Shown: positions 13,985 through 26,500 of the stretch, piece by piece | Layout: every line of letters begins with the position of its first letter | How positions within the stretch are numbered: the first letter of the stretch is position 1 | NCBI GenBank assembly: GCA_008711295.1 | Contig: VUYV01000298.1 | Location: forward strand, 409,687-473,686 | From: Anarhynchus alexandrinus | Lineage: Eukaryota; Chordata; Aves; Charadriiformes; Charadriidae | Reading direction: 5' to 3' | Length of the DNA stretch: 64,000 bases | Translations under genes and position numbers: made by a program | Notes under the pieces: model-generated | What the model was told of the DNA's origin: nothing | Database searches by the model: none | What the model saw: the letters and a program-made list of their open reading frames with translations, nothing else

Positions 13985-14371
13985 TTTTAAACAGCTGCTG
14001 GGTCCATGTGACAAATTTTAAGCAAACAAGACTCAAATCCTCATAATTAAAGAGGCACAGAAATGGGGGCGTAGGGGTGACGGACAACACAATAGACACC
14101 TACACACTTAAACTGTAAAAACCTAAGGGGAAGAACAGCACAGAAGCTCTTGTCCCAGAAGCAGCAAAGCTTTATTTTTTTCTTTCTTGAAAACACCTCA
14201 GTCACTGAATAAAAGAAAAAAAAAAAAAAAGTAGTTTTAAAAACATGGTCTGACACATTATTTGTACTCACCTTGGCAGGATCTCTTATTTTTCAAAGGA
14301 CTAATAGCTTCTAGGTAAATATAGTAGCTCCAGAAACAGACAATTTGACAATACTATCTGTAGAGAGATAC

Positions 14372-14614
14372 CTTGAAAGCAGAGGGTCTGAGTTTTTCTC
14401 TGTATAGTCCCATTAACAGATTTTTGCCTTCATCTTGGCCTCCACCTGGCTTCTCCTTAGCAGAAGGGTCTGGAAACGAGTTGCACAGCAGCTCTGGGAT
14501 GAAGACGAGAAGCCTCTCCAGAGAGCTGGGCTCCGGCAAGCAGGGGTACAGGGCTGATGCACCAAATGTCTGCGCCCCTCGTCGAGCCTCGCCGTCAGGT
14601 ACTGGCACGCTCCC
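14372..14614 (-). CDS. Possible coding exon, unrecognised protein
   Basis: On the minus strand a pyrimidine-rich acceptor (TTTGCTCTTTGTGCAG) ends at 14615, and a donor-like AAG|GTATCT follows 14372. Between them lie 243 bases, exactly 81 codons, open in one frame (phase 0 at both ends). The local G+C is higher than the flanks. The peptide is mixed, with a leucine-rich amphipathic stretch (SLERLLVFIPELL) and a basic end (GLYREKLRPSAFK); I recognise no family. If the donor is not used the frame stops five codons later. The donor is weak at positions +4 and +5. Orientation agrees with the minus-strand first exon near 50.9 kb. It could equally be a chance ORF, which is why confidence is low. Confidence 0.25.
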
Positions 14615-17600
14615 CTGCACAAAGAGCAAACACAGAGCTGACAAGTGCAGCCTTCAGCTACGGTGCAGCATTTTGCTTGTGTTTTATGTAACCATTTATG
14701 ACTGTTATTCAATTATGAAGGAGAGCTTACCATGGAAACTGCAAGGAGGTGTTTTGTTTAAGATACAGAGCACACTTTTTAAGTAAGAGCTGTTCGTCTC
14801 TAATATGCAAACATCTGAACTGCATTCAAGGTTTCCCAGAAGACGGCCAGTCGTACTTGGAGGCTATGCACTGAACATCTTAAAACAAAGAATTTTAATT
14901 TTTTTCCTCCCTAAAGCTAAAAAGCTAGGTGAAACGAAGAAACAGATCCATTCCTTCATGGAGCCATTGCAGGGTTCAGTGGGAAATGCCATTTTTAGTG
15001 GCTTAGCAGGCTGCCAGCCCACATCAGCCCAAATTGCCCCCCAAAACAAGCCTCAGGGGCCGGCCCCAGTCCTGTATGGCCCACAGTCAGTCGATAAGTG
15101 ACCTAGTAATCCAATTAGGCAGCAACAGAGGCTGTCTAAAGAAATAAAACAAATGGAAATGGGGAAGGGAAAAGTAACAGGAAAGAAATTATGCCTAAAG
15201 CAAAGCATATCCTCATTACTCCTCTAATCCACAGCTGCGAGCAGGAGCTTAGCTGGGTGCCCAGTGCCTGGGAGAGGGGGACAACAACCTACAGAAAGGC
15301 CAGCTCCCACCCCAGCCTGGAAACCCGCCATCACCAAACCCAAGAGCTGCTCACTGGGTATATGGAAGACCAGGCAGCAAAGAGACAGTCCTTTCTAGCC
15401 AGCCTGGTTGGTAAAGCTTGGCATGATTTCTCCAACCCGTTCTAACTATTTTAAGTGCTTCTCTAGCTTTTGTACAGCCATTGTGAGGTATTCTGAGGGC
15501 GTTATCCAGAAAACCAGTGGCTGCAAAGGGACAGGGGAGCGACACCAAGATTATTTCTTCTGAACATGGCTGGGTGGCAGAGGCTGCTCCCATGAGCGCT
15601 CCCTCGGGGTGCCCATCCCTGGCTGCCCAACCCCAAAGAGTATCCTGTGCTTTTCAGAGGATGCCCCATGTCTAGCACAAACCTGAACAAGTACACGAGA
15701 AACCACCCATTCAGCTTTAAAGGTCAGATCCCCTGGGAAGAGAAGGGAAACACAATTTTGCAAGGCACCGTGAAAAACACTACAACTGCAAAAAAGGGGA
15801 TTTCTAGTTAAAACAAATGTTTAAACTGCCAGTCATTTTCACACACCTAAGAAATGAGTACAGCCAAAGTTTTAAAAACACATCTTAAGCAACTTCCTAG
15901 CTGAGCGCTGGTTTCCGCTGGGCTGTAAGATAATTGCAAACTCAAACACAGAGCAAGAGATCTCAGCCGCCAATGGATTTGTTTGTGGGTGTGAAAGCTC
16001 AAAAGCACAAAAACTATCGCATCAGCTTCCATGCTGGAGGCCCAAACAAGGGCATTATCTAGGGTTTTGGAAAACAACAAAATGAAAGAAAAAAAAAACC
16101 TTATAAATGCCATTGCTCTGGAAAATTAGCATTTTTAATATGAAAGTAAATATAAGACTTGTTTTATATGATGATAACTATCAGCATGTCAGGGTTTTTT
16201 ATGGTTTCTCTATTATCATAACAAAAGCGTGCTGAGCATCTTGGTTGAACTGCAGGAGTTAAAAATGTATAACATCCCGACTGCTTAGAGATAATTTTGC
16301 AAACAAGAAGCGACGAGGATGCACTTCTACCACTGATTTCTTTTATGAATAACTTCAACAGCACTTCAAGTCTGCAGGGACCCAGTTATTTTATCAGACC
16401 TGCAATCCAAGATCAAAGTTTGAGAGCAAGATGGGTTAAGGAGATAACGTATGCATCCATCTCTGGCTTAGAAAAAGGCTTCTCCTGGATATTAGCATAA
16501 AGGACCCACTATGCATTCCGTGACACGACACTGCAAAGCATCATCTATCAGTGATGTATTGCCCCTTGGTAGCTGTTTGCCATGCTACCAAATCCTTCGC
16601 TGAGCATGGCCAGGCCCCTGTTTTGAGACAGGGCCGCTCCTGCGCTGGTCCAGCTCCTACACTGAAGCACCCAGTGGCTCCCCTAGACCAGAGAAGACCC
16701 GGGGGCAGCCAAATTACCATCCCCAGCCGAGGCCAGACACAGAGCAGTGGAAGGCCATGCCCACCCAGACACAGACAGGTTTCTCCACCCCAATGGATCC
16801 CCAGCATGGGGTACAGCCCCCAAGGGCTCCTCCACGCCCCAGCGTGAGGGGCTGCCCCACAGCAGCCAAGCCAGAGCCAGCCTCCCATGCAGCAGGGAGC
16901 ACGGGACCCAGCACACAGGGCGGCCCCGAAACATGCTCCCACACGTCTCCTGCTGCGGGCAGCGGCAGGCAGGGAGGGACAAGGAGCCTGGGACCCAAAC
17001 AAGCAAATCTCAAACGCTGTGGGTTCACCCGAGCTGCCGGGCAGCGTTCATGCTGCCGGCTACGCGGATCTAGAGAGCGACCAATTTTGCAGCAAACAAA
17101 ATATTTTTCTACCCTCTCCACGGACAATTAGCAACACAAGCCTGAAACGTCAAAAACTGACTCTTAATTACCGAAGTCAGCACTTAATGACTCTAATTAT
17201 ATTTCCACTGATTTCTGAAAATTGGATTCTCCACTACACTTGCTGTGTTTAAATTAGTTTCTTACCTCATTCGTGCTAATTATACTTTGACTAACCAAAT
17301 TAAAATACAGTTGAGATTTCCATGGTCCTTGTTACAAACAGTGGGGATTTAAGAACAAAAAATTTCTTAAGCCTATCACCGTCCCCATTTTTCATTGCCA
17401 GCCCTTCAGGACACAGGAATGCAACGGGTTAAAAGAGGAGACAGATGGGAAGGACAGTATTTTATTAAAATGCTGTAGAAACAGTGGTTTAGTGGTAGGA
17501 AACAGCATTTCAGTTCTGTGATAGAAACTCACTGTCTTACTCCCCCCCATATCACAGAAATTAGCTTCTCCTTTTATCCCAAAATCCAACAAAAGTTACT

Positions 17601-20600
17601 CTTCTCAGGCTCACCACCACCAGTACTGCAGAGGACTCCAGCAATGAGAAGATTCAGATGTGCATTTATCGGGGGGAATACATTTCTCACTTCCAATTAA
17701 CAGCTCTCAGTATCTAACCTTCGTGCTGAGACCCCAGTATGTAGGCCTACCATCAAAACATGCCTATGGGATAAGCACAGCTTCTGCAGGATGCAGTTGC
17801 ACCCATTTGGGGATGCCTACCATTTATCAAGGAATTATTTTCAAATTCCTGTTTGCAATTAGTATTAGAAATTGAAAAGGACAGGAGAGTAGGCAGCATA
17901 TTTCAAGAAACAAAGCAACCAATGGAAAGAATCCAGAAAAATATAGTATTTTATGGAAAGCCTCTACACATATTTACTTCATACGATACAGAGAGCGCAG
18001 TAATTTCTCCAAGGAGGATGCCCCTCCATACATTTTTTTTCTCCCAAAAGAGGAAGGAAAAACCACTATCAGCCCTAAATCCCTTTGCCAATCTCAAAGC
18101 TCAACTATCTGAAGCACATACCCTTACATTGCAGCAGCCTGGCAACAGCCATGGGAGCTGTCGGGTATCCACAGTAACTATGGCAAAGCCAAGGTGCCCA
18201 TGCCGGCACCGCAGGCAGCGTCGCAGCCCTGGCAATACAGTCACAGAGTGTGTCTCAGCACCTGGACAAATTAATCCTAATCCCTGCAGGACCAGAGCCA
18301 TTTCGGGAGCCAGCTACCTGGCACTGCATCTCGAAGGACAGGCAGGCATTACACTGGCTGGGAGGTTAGTACACTGAGCAACCAAGCCAGCCCCAAAGTT
18401 ACCTGACGGTAAATTAAAAGGTTTTGGGTTTCTGAGGGATCACAATTGCCCCCCAAAGGAGCAATGACAAGTCTGAAGCAGTCTGGATCAATGTGGCGTG
18501 CCATCCTGTAGTTCCTTATGGCAAAGCAGTAAGGCATTGCAAAGCCCCCATCAGCTCACTACAAACTAGAGAGGAATACAAAGCAAACAGTCTGCATGTG
18601 TTCAATGTGTATGGTGTTAATTCAAGAGGATAGAGATTTATAGGGTCACATTTTCACTTCGGTATAGGGATATAATATGCCACTGTCACAGCTACTTCTT
18701 GCAATAATACCTTTTCATTATGTTTTCTTCTGCTTTATTTTTATTCTCATCTTTTGCAGATACCCATTACTCAGCAGTGGTTGTTAGATTTTATGTTCAC
18801 ATATGGTTTAAAGAGGTGGCTGTTTAATGTTCCCTATATGTAAATAACTACATGCTGTTTCAGTCCCTGCTGTGCAAGTGAAGGAATGATTAGATTATAA
18901 ATCTCAAATACAGAAGTATGTCAAATTGTTTTTCATCTGCAAATCTATTTGAGCTTACTCTGGGTTACATTTTCTATCTTCCCTTTTACCCGTGAATTCC
19001 CATCGCTTTTAATGAGCACATACAACAACCAGCAACACGCAAAAACAGCCCAAAAAGCAGGACTCCAGAGGAGCACTCAGTAGCCCCGGGTGCAGCCCTC
19101 TCATAGGCATCCTTCTGCCTGGAGGCAGGGCTTTCGCCACCACCGGTACAAAGCCGAATTCGGCACGGCAATGCCAAGGGGGGCTCGCATGCTCAAGATG
19201 CCTGGGGAACTCCCCATGGCACAGCAGAGAGCTGGGAGCCCGGGGAAAGGCCACACGGGATAACAGGGCAACCCTTGCCACCACCCATGCCAGTGCCCCA
19301 CGCAAGCAGGAGCCACCGCACAGAGGGCTGGCTTCACCCCCGGCCAAAAGCAACCATGGGACTACACATGCAAACAGCAGTGCGGCACGGCATGGTAAGA
19401 GCCAGGAGGGGCAAACACCTGCATTTCATATGATTCTGCTTTTACACTATTCGTAGCATAATCCTAGTGCTGCGACTAGAAACGAACACACGTTTTTCAA
19501 TGTAGTTTATCATCTTTTTAATATGGCTGACAGCATTCACTTCAAATCAAAGCTCCCATGCCAAGCACGTTAAAACCATTTTTATTTTTCTAAAGTGAAC
19601 ACCATGAGAGCCAGGAGCAACATTAACATAACCACTAACATTTCCAGCTTGTTCGGTATCAGAAACCAGCACATAGAATAATCTTTTGAACTTTCCAAGG
19701 CAGAGAAGAACTCGTTAAGTAAACAAAGAGGAGATACACAATTCCTTGTTCAGCCGGTCTCCCTTTCTTGCCGAGCCACAACAGACCGCAGGAAACACTC
19801 TTGCTCCCTGCCACCCCCAGCCCCGATGCTCCCACACCTTTCAGCGTAAGGGAAGACAGGCAGAAAGCTCACGCTGGCTGTCGAGCAAGCATCCTATAGC
19901 CACAGGTAAACGGGCAGCAGACCTTTCATCACAGGCACCCCCAGACAGCCCATGCTGCAAGCCACAAAGTGCTTGACCAACAAAAAACTGGGCCTGTACC
20001 GCAGAAGATGGAAAGCCTTAACAAACCGTGCTGTGCCACCAAAAGCAAAAGGGAAACATGGCAGGCAGCAGCCACAGCATCCAATTTCTTTCCAATAAAG
20101 AGAGATTTTCTTGGGTTCAAACTCCCGTCTCATCCCAGGAGGGTAAGCGCACAACTGGCTGCCATGCACAGGCATGGGGCAGTGAGCAGCAGTCGCTGCC
20201 AACTCTATCCGGCAGCAAAATTCCCTGAATGTATCAGTACCGCCGTGAACAGGCGCAAGCACTCCCCATGCAACCACCTGCCTCAGGGTAGGTGGGTGTA
20301 GAAATCAATCTCTGGTGGCAAATAAACAAACAAGCAAAACCAGGAGAAGCCTTGGAAGGCAGAAATTAAGACACCAATCAAGAAGCCAGGAAGGAAGGAA
20401 AAAAAATCTTTGGCCTGTGGAAGCAGGCACTAGATAGCCTCAAACTGGATATTAATTCAATTTATACAAATGTAGTCCAAACTATCAAGTTCGGGCATAG
20501 TCTTTCTGTATTTAGGACACATCAGAGTGACTGCAAGAGCTACGGGATTCAAAAGATGCTCCAAATCAACACTGCGGTACAAGGATGGGAGGAACCCCAA

Positions 20601-22208
20601 ACAAACTCAGGTTTGCCTTCTTCCATCCCCATCCCACCCCCACACTCCCTCAGTATACTAATGAGAAATCCTTGCCCAGATCCAGTCCCAGTAAGTGATT
20701 TCTGCTGACCTAAAAGTTGTCCTGTAGCTCTAACAACAGATGATGGATCTCCTTTCCTACCCTAGCAGCCTCTGTCGTGTGGCATTGCTCTGCATATTAA
20801 CGATCCTTAATGACACCTAAAAGCATCTGCAAACTCTCAAGTATGGATTTTACCACTTAGGCCCATGTTTGGCAGACAGAAGCCATGAAGAGCTGACAAC
20901 AGTAAAGTATGTTTAAGGATGAAAACCAAGAAAGGAAAGCATTCATTAAGACATCCTCTTACACTTGTGGAAAGGGGTATTAAGATGATTTTTCTCCTTG
21001 ATTAGCTGTGGCAGGTGAGTAAAAGATCATGAGTAATATTAGCCTGAAAGGGATCTTTTAAAAATAATATGTTTTTTTTAAGTTGGCAGGGAATACGCCT
21101 ATTCAGTGGAAGCAGAGGGGGGAAAAAAAAAAAAGGTCAAGGGAGCGAAGGAAAAGAGCTGCCTGCTTGCCCGTGACATTGTCAGCTTCAGACAGTGATG
21201 GAAGATTATTCTTTAGGAACATAAATCACCTCCAGTCAGGGCTCCTGGAATTCAGTGTTTCCTGTGACTGCTGAAGAGGCACTGTCAGCTGATCCTTATT
21301 TCTCAAGTTTGGGATGACAACTGGGGTGGGATAAGGCTAAAAAGAAGGGTTAATTAAACAAAGAAGCAAACAGGCAAGAGGCTTTAGAAATTGATTAGAC
21401 AATGAAAGTAAATGACTTGGCAAAACAACCTTGGTTTCCCTGCCAGAGTTATAAAAACATCTAAGAGATTGAGTGCTGTTTTAATGATTGATATTCTTAC
21501 TGTATGTTCCCACAGAAATGATAAGTACCAGGACATTTATTGGGGTAAATGAAATCACAACCGAGCTACCTCCTTTCCTACTCTGTGAAAGGAGAAAAAG
21601 CAGCCAAGGATCTTTTCATCCAGAAACCAAAGTACCACCAAGGCCTTAGGAAAATGATCATGTGGCCGAAATAAAGCTCAGGAAAATATATTCATCAAGC
21701 TCATGTGGTATTTATTGTTTCCCTGCTTGGAGGAACAGTGCATCAACATTCAGGTAGGTGACCAAAACCAGAAACCCACCTTCCTTCTGCATTTCTGCTC
21801 TATAGCTAGATTCTGCGTTTTCCACTCTCCCATGCAGATCTATTTCTGTTTGTTTGGGAAGTCATATGACCAGGAGAAGGCCCAGAGCCTTGGGGAAAAA
21901 AATATATGTAAAACATAGATCATGCCTATGTTACTCATCCAATGGTTATTTAATTTTTTTTTGTAATATACTGGTAAAGAAAAGAGGCTTCAGTCCAATT
22001 TCATAACACCGAAGTCTTGAATCATCATGTTCATGAAGTCAGAACTACGACTGGTATAAGTTTACTTACCACCACCATAAATCCCAGCATCGTAATGCTG
22101 AAATATTCCAGCCATCAGAGCACCAATGTTGCAGACTGCCCTGCATTTTTAACCTCGATTGGACATAATTGTTAATCACTGACCCATTCTCCAGGAGCCC
22201 TCGGCGGG
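14615..22208. other. Non-coding block, GC patches at 16.6 and 19.1 kb
   Basis: I find no gene here. GC-rich stretches at about 16570-17070 and 19060-19340 open several frames at once, as expected from composition. Between 17110 and 17300 there are repeated TAAT/ATTA cores (possible homeodomain sites) and an isolated donor-like AG|GTAAGA on the minus strand near 17260 with no open exon upstream of it. No interspersed repeat is recognised. Confidence 0.5.
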
Positions 22209-22231
22209 AACGGGTTGCTAAGCGACCCGTT
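22209..22231. promoter_or_regulatory. Palindromic RFX X-box-like element
   Basis: AACGGGTTGC (22209-22218), TAA, GCGACCCGTT (22222-22231) is an inverted repeat with one mismatch, and that mismatch is a G-U wobble in RNA. The centre, GTTGCTAAGCGACC, is close to the X-box consensus bound by RFX-family factors. CpG-containing palindromes stand out in this AT-leaning sequence. It may be a regulatory site or an RNA hairpin; which of these is inference. Confidence 0.4.
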
Positions 22232-22486
22232 TTTGCTCCAGATACTTTTTTTTTTTTAAAAGCTAGTTTAGAAATGGCCAAAAGTCAACAAAGTGAGTAT
22301 TGAGACTATTGTGGACAGATCCGAGGTAGAGGTGCGAGCGTAGGAAGCAAGTGAGACTAACCCGCACCTCTATTGAAAGCATAATAAAATTCAGCGCCAC
22401 TTCACTATGTATGAAAACCCTTAAAGAAGCCTTGCTGCAGCCCTGACCTGCACTATTAATTGCCTCCTGTTTCGGAACGAACTCCT

Positions 22487-22494
22487 ATGCAAAT
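22487..22494 (+). promoter_or_regulatory. Octamer motif ATGCAAAT
   Basis: This is an exact match to the POU-factor octamer, about 260 bases from the X-box-like palindrome. Exact 8-mers occur by chance about once per strand in 64 kb, so on its own this is weak evidence. Confidence 0.25.
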
Positions 22495-23509
22495 TGCCAG
22501 TATAAGGAGATAGAGATGAGGAGCCAGACCTCCGTGCTCACCCCACCGGGGAGTCGCACCCATGTCTGGGAGGTGTAATGGCTGCACGCGGTCACCCCGC
22601 CGTGCCCACCTACCAGCCCAGGTGTGGTGAGCCCAAATGCTGGCAAGCTCACAGAGCCCACGGATGACAGGTGACACCCTCCAGACCAGCACTTGCGGGC
22701 ACCCGAACAACCGCACCAAACAAGAACAGCCTTCAGAAACACACGCAGGGTTTTATTAGGGAAAACCATGCTGTTCTTAGAAAGCTGATGGGAATATAAT
22801 TACTCTCCCAGCCAGAAGTGCAGGGCAGAGGGTAGAAATTGTTCAGTCTGCATTTCTGTGCCCGTGTTGCCCCGCAGCCTTCCCTTCCCAGCTCTCCCAT
22901 CAGCAGGTACCTGGGCACACACCCTGCCGGCACCCAACCACGGGCCCACTGAGCAGCACATCAGGCAGCCAATTTCTGCTGCTCCCTTCTACAAGCAGGC
23001 AGGCGAGTCTGGGGCTCTCACACCCATGAGGCTCCTCAGGACTTGCAGGGAGGGACCTCTTAACTCTGGGACTTTTATCCTTCTGGCAAAGTAGCTTGGG
23101 TGGGACACGGACAGCGCAGGGAGGACTGTGAGCACTGCCCTATCTCACAGTCATGCAAGACTCACGTATATTTTTCCTCCTTTTTTCTTCCTTCTCCCTT
23201 TTTTTCTTGTTTGAAAAAGCACCCTGAAGAAGAGGAGCAACACTTAATGTGTTATGTCATCTCAGAGAAACATGTCCTTCTCCTCTGGTATTTTACTTTT
23301 GTATCACCATCTCATTAATAAACACTATGGTATGTCATTATTAGTTATATAAACCTTATTTTTGTGCTATAGAAATCAGTGGTTAAGATGTTATATAGAA
23401 GCAAGACTGAGCAACCACACTAATTGTCAAGAAGGAACTGGAAAAGTTGCAGGATTCAGGAGGAACATGCAGACAGGAAAGCTCCGAAGTTCTGCTTTTT
23501 CCACACACA

Positions 23510-23528
23510 CCCCCCCCTTTTTTTTTTT
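23510..23528. repeat. C8-T11 homopolymer junction
   Basis: A run of eight C is followed directly by eleven T. It is low complexity and prone to length error in assembly. Confidence 0.85.
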
Positions 23529-23533
23529 AAATA

Positions 23534-23594
23534 TAACCTACTAGCATAGGTTACAGTAGTAACTGTAGTTACTAGTGTAACTAAACTAGTGTAA
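23534..23594. repeat. Cluster of short palindromes and a direct repeat
   Basis: Three structures are packed in 61 bases: TAACCTA (23534-23540) with TAGGTTA (23547-23553); AGTAACT (23558-23564) with AGTTACT (23567-23573); and actagtgtaa twice, at 23571-23580 and 23585-23594. Variants of one GTTACTAGT-like unit may have been duplicated in both orientations. Function is unknown. Confidence 0.75.
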
Positions 23595-26500
23595 ATTAGA
23601 CCTTTATGATCAGGTTCACAAAGCAACTGAGCAATTCGGTATGAGAGGCTGTGGCTATATGCCAGAGTGGATACACAAGTAGCTGAACATGTCTCTTTTT
23701 CAGAACAGGCTGTGTATCAGTTCAATACATTTCTGCAAACACGCCTGCCTTTTTTTTCTTTTCTGTTCTTTAAAACTTCAATAAGACTTTAAGAACAGCC
23801 TAACCCAACAAGTACTGGGGTATATACACACAAAACCAGTAAAGGCTTCCGGCTTGTGCCTCTCTTTTACCATCAGGAATCTTCTTTTCACGAAAAGTAG
23901 CCTGGGCTACAACACTAATGTTTTAGGAGTAACAGAGATGGGTTGAAGAACAACGTAAGCTGTATTTTGTAAAGAGGGAGAGAAAGATTTAGGCAACCAG
24001 ATAATTGCCAGGGACAACACATGCTAAAAAAACAGAGGTATGAGGATCAAAAGGCCAACAGAATGAAACAGAGAGGGACCCTGAGCAGAGCATCCACCCA
24101 ATGGAGCCGACGGGCATCACCTGGTGTGGCTCTGGCCAGACACACAAGAGGGCAAGGTGACAGAAATGGGGCTCCCCATTGCTGAGTGTTCCTCCTGACC
24201 AGTGTCCCCCCTCCTGCTGGGTGGACCAGGACAATGGGGAGACCGATGGCAAAGTCCTATGACTTGGCCCCATCTTCACCACAGGTGGATTTTCACCCTC
24301 CTGAGCACCAGCTGAAGCCTACAGGCAGGGACACACTCCGCTAACACTTGGCATTTGTTTCACTTGGCCTCTGTTTTACAACCTTGTGAAGGAAATGCTA
24401 TGAAATTATTAGCTTGAAAAAGAAATGATGAAGCATGAAGAAGCCATACAAAACCAGGGGGTCCCATGAATAATTTGACTGCTTCTGTTTAGACTATTTT
24501 TTGATAGTTTGTTATACAGGACTTAAAACCTTGATCCAGCTTGCCATTGCTGCTGCTTTTGGGGTCTGAGCAAGCTGTTTATTGCACTTGGTGATACTAA
24601 AATGAGTTATGCAGCATAAAGCTTTGTCACTGCCTTGTCAGTCATTCCAAGCAACCCAATACCACCACCTCCAGCTGACCCATGGAAGTATTGTTTCATG
24701 AAAAAATACTTAAGCTTATTGATGGCAACCTGCCCTCCAGACAGACAGACCTTGCGCAACACCCGACCTGTGTCCAAAGCCAAGGCATCACCCAGCGGGA
24801 TTGCTAACTGGAGATAAATACTCACAGCACATGGGGAGGGGACGAGCCAGAAACACAAAACCAGTGACTTCAGGAAGGCTGCTGGGATTAAACAATAACG
24901 TTTCCACTGATTCTGCAGAGGAAGAGCTAGAGACAACCCAGAATAGGCAACTTTGCCAAATAAAACTGCTAGGAGCTGGATTGCTCACTGTTCTCTTTTG
25001 CAAGCAAAGCTTCTAGGAAAAGAAAACAAAACCCTTTCAGTCCTCAAAGTGCCTGGAGTACAAAACCTGGACTCAGCTGTGTATCCTGCCTGTCCCCAAG
25101 AATAAAAAGGATTGGGCGAGGAGAGCAGAAGGACAGTGCAATATGCGTGTGCATGCAGGCATCAAACAGGCACTGCTGCTCAGGAGCCAGGAGACAGACG
25201 GTGGAAGTAATTTTAGGCCCACTGGCCTCTACAGAACAATAACAAAAGAAAAAAGGAACTGTGAAGAGCTCCAAAATGCAAAACACTTCTCAGAGGAAGA
25301 GCGCTATTTGAGTAGCACCTGATAAATGTTGCAGTTGTTAAATGATTGATGCCCACAGGCATCAAGCAACCGGCCTCGCACCAAAGGCAGAGGTGACTGC
25401 TAAGATCCCTGGAAGTTTTGACGGTTTGGAGACCTGAGGACCAAGCCTAAAAGTTTCAAGTAACTTCAAGATCCCTAAAGAAAAGGGGGAGGGGAAGGAG
25501 GGGAGAAAGAGACAACCACAGCTGATCTGCAGAGTCCTCCACTCCATTGGACAGGAAGCAAATCTGACCACACATAAAATATGACGATGTGCATTTGGAA
25601 CCAAATTCCTACTTCATCAAACCTATTAAAACCAACCATCAAGGGGAGCCTCAAACTACTCGACACAAGCAAGCACCAGGCGATGAGTCTGCCAGAAGGC
25701 TTAGGGCAGCAGAGGAGGCAAGGCAGGAGCACCCACAAGAGAGCGTGGAAAATGGAGTGCACAAGACTACTTCCATAGTGTGGTGGAGACAGAGACACAT
25801 GCTACTCCAGGCATCTTGGGCTGGTCAAAACCCACACTGTTACCAGAGATGACGACTCCTTCTTCCACCTGTACCCCACATGCCAGACCCTGCCTTCTGC
25901 AGCCCTGGATGCTCCTGCACCCACACAACTCAGGGTGTGCAGGTGGAAGTGAACCCTTGGTGAAAATCAATCCTACCAAGAGTGGTTTCAAGCAGACTGG
26001 CTCTCTGAACACCTCACCACATGGTCACTAGCATTTTCCTTGTCCTCTCCCTCGTGCCAGCCTCCCCAGGATGCCAGCAGATGGAAATCCTCCTCCTTCT
26101 CCTCCCACCCCATGTCACAGGGATACACACATGGGGCAGAATGGGGCTGAGTTGGCACAGCCACTCTTGTGCTGAATCCCTTCTGGTAAAGCGGCCTCAC
26201 GTTTCCAAAGAGCCATTAATCCATCACCTTTCAGCTCTAAAATTCATATAAATGATTTTATTCATAATTAATTAAGGTCTCTAAATGTGGAAATTAAATT
26301 ACCATTTACAGTGTAAAAGGAGATAGCACAGAAAAACCTAGATAGCAGCATCAGCTCTCTCCTCTGCATGAATCAGGAGGACATATGGGGGTGGGGGCTA
26401 TCTGGCAGTAGCTTTAGGTCATAATACAGATTTCAGCATCTTTGAAAAGCTGCTCAGGCCCAGGCACAAGAGACCTTTATCTCTGAGATGTGAAATTAAT

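Larger units (their letters stand above)
1337..14371. other. Non-coding block with hairpin and GC-rich patch
   Basis: No coding exon is supported in this 13 kb. It contains T-rich and G/T-rich runs, a 62-base near-palindrome at 2800-2861, an X-box-like site at 7428-7440, and a GC-rich patch at about 12280-13960. The longest ORF here (9068-9646, +, 192 codons) has no recognisable domain, no splice support and ordinary composition, so I do not call it. A 65-codon hydrophobic minus ORF (8584-8781) is also left uncalled. Confidence 0.5.

Noticed and set aside
14205..14271. Strong minus donor CCAAG|GTGAGT and a poly-T acceptor ATTCAG
   Set aside because: They would enclose an intron of only 67 bases, and the upstream segment has stops in every frame, so the pairing is probably chance.
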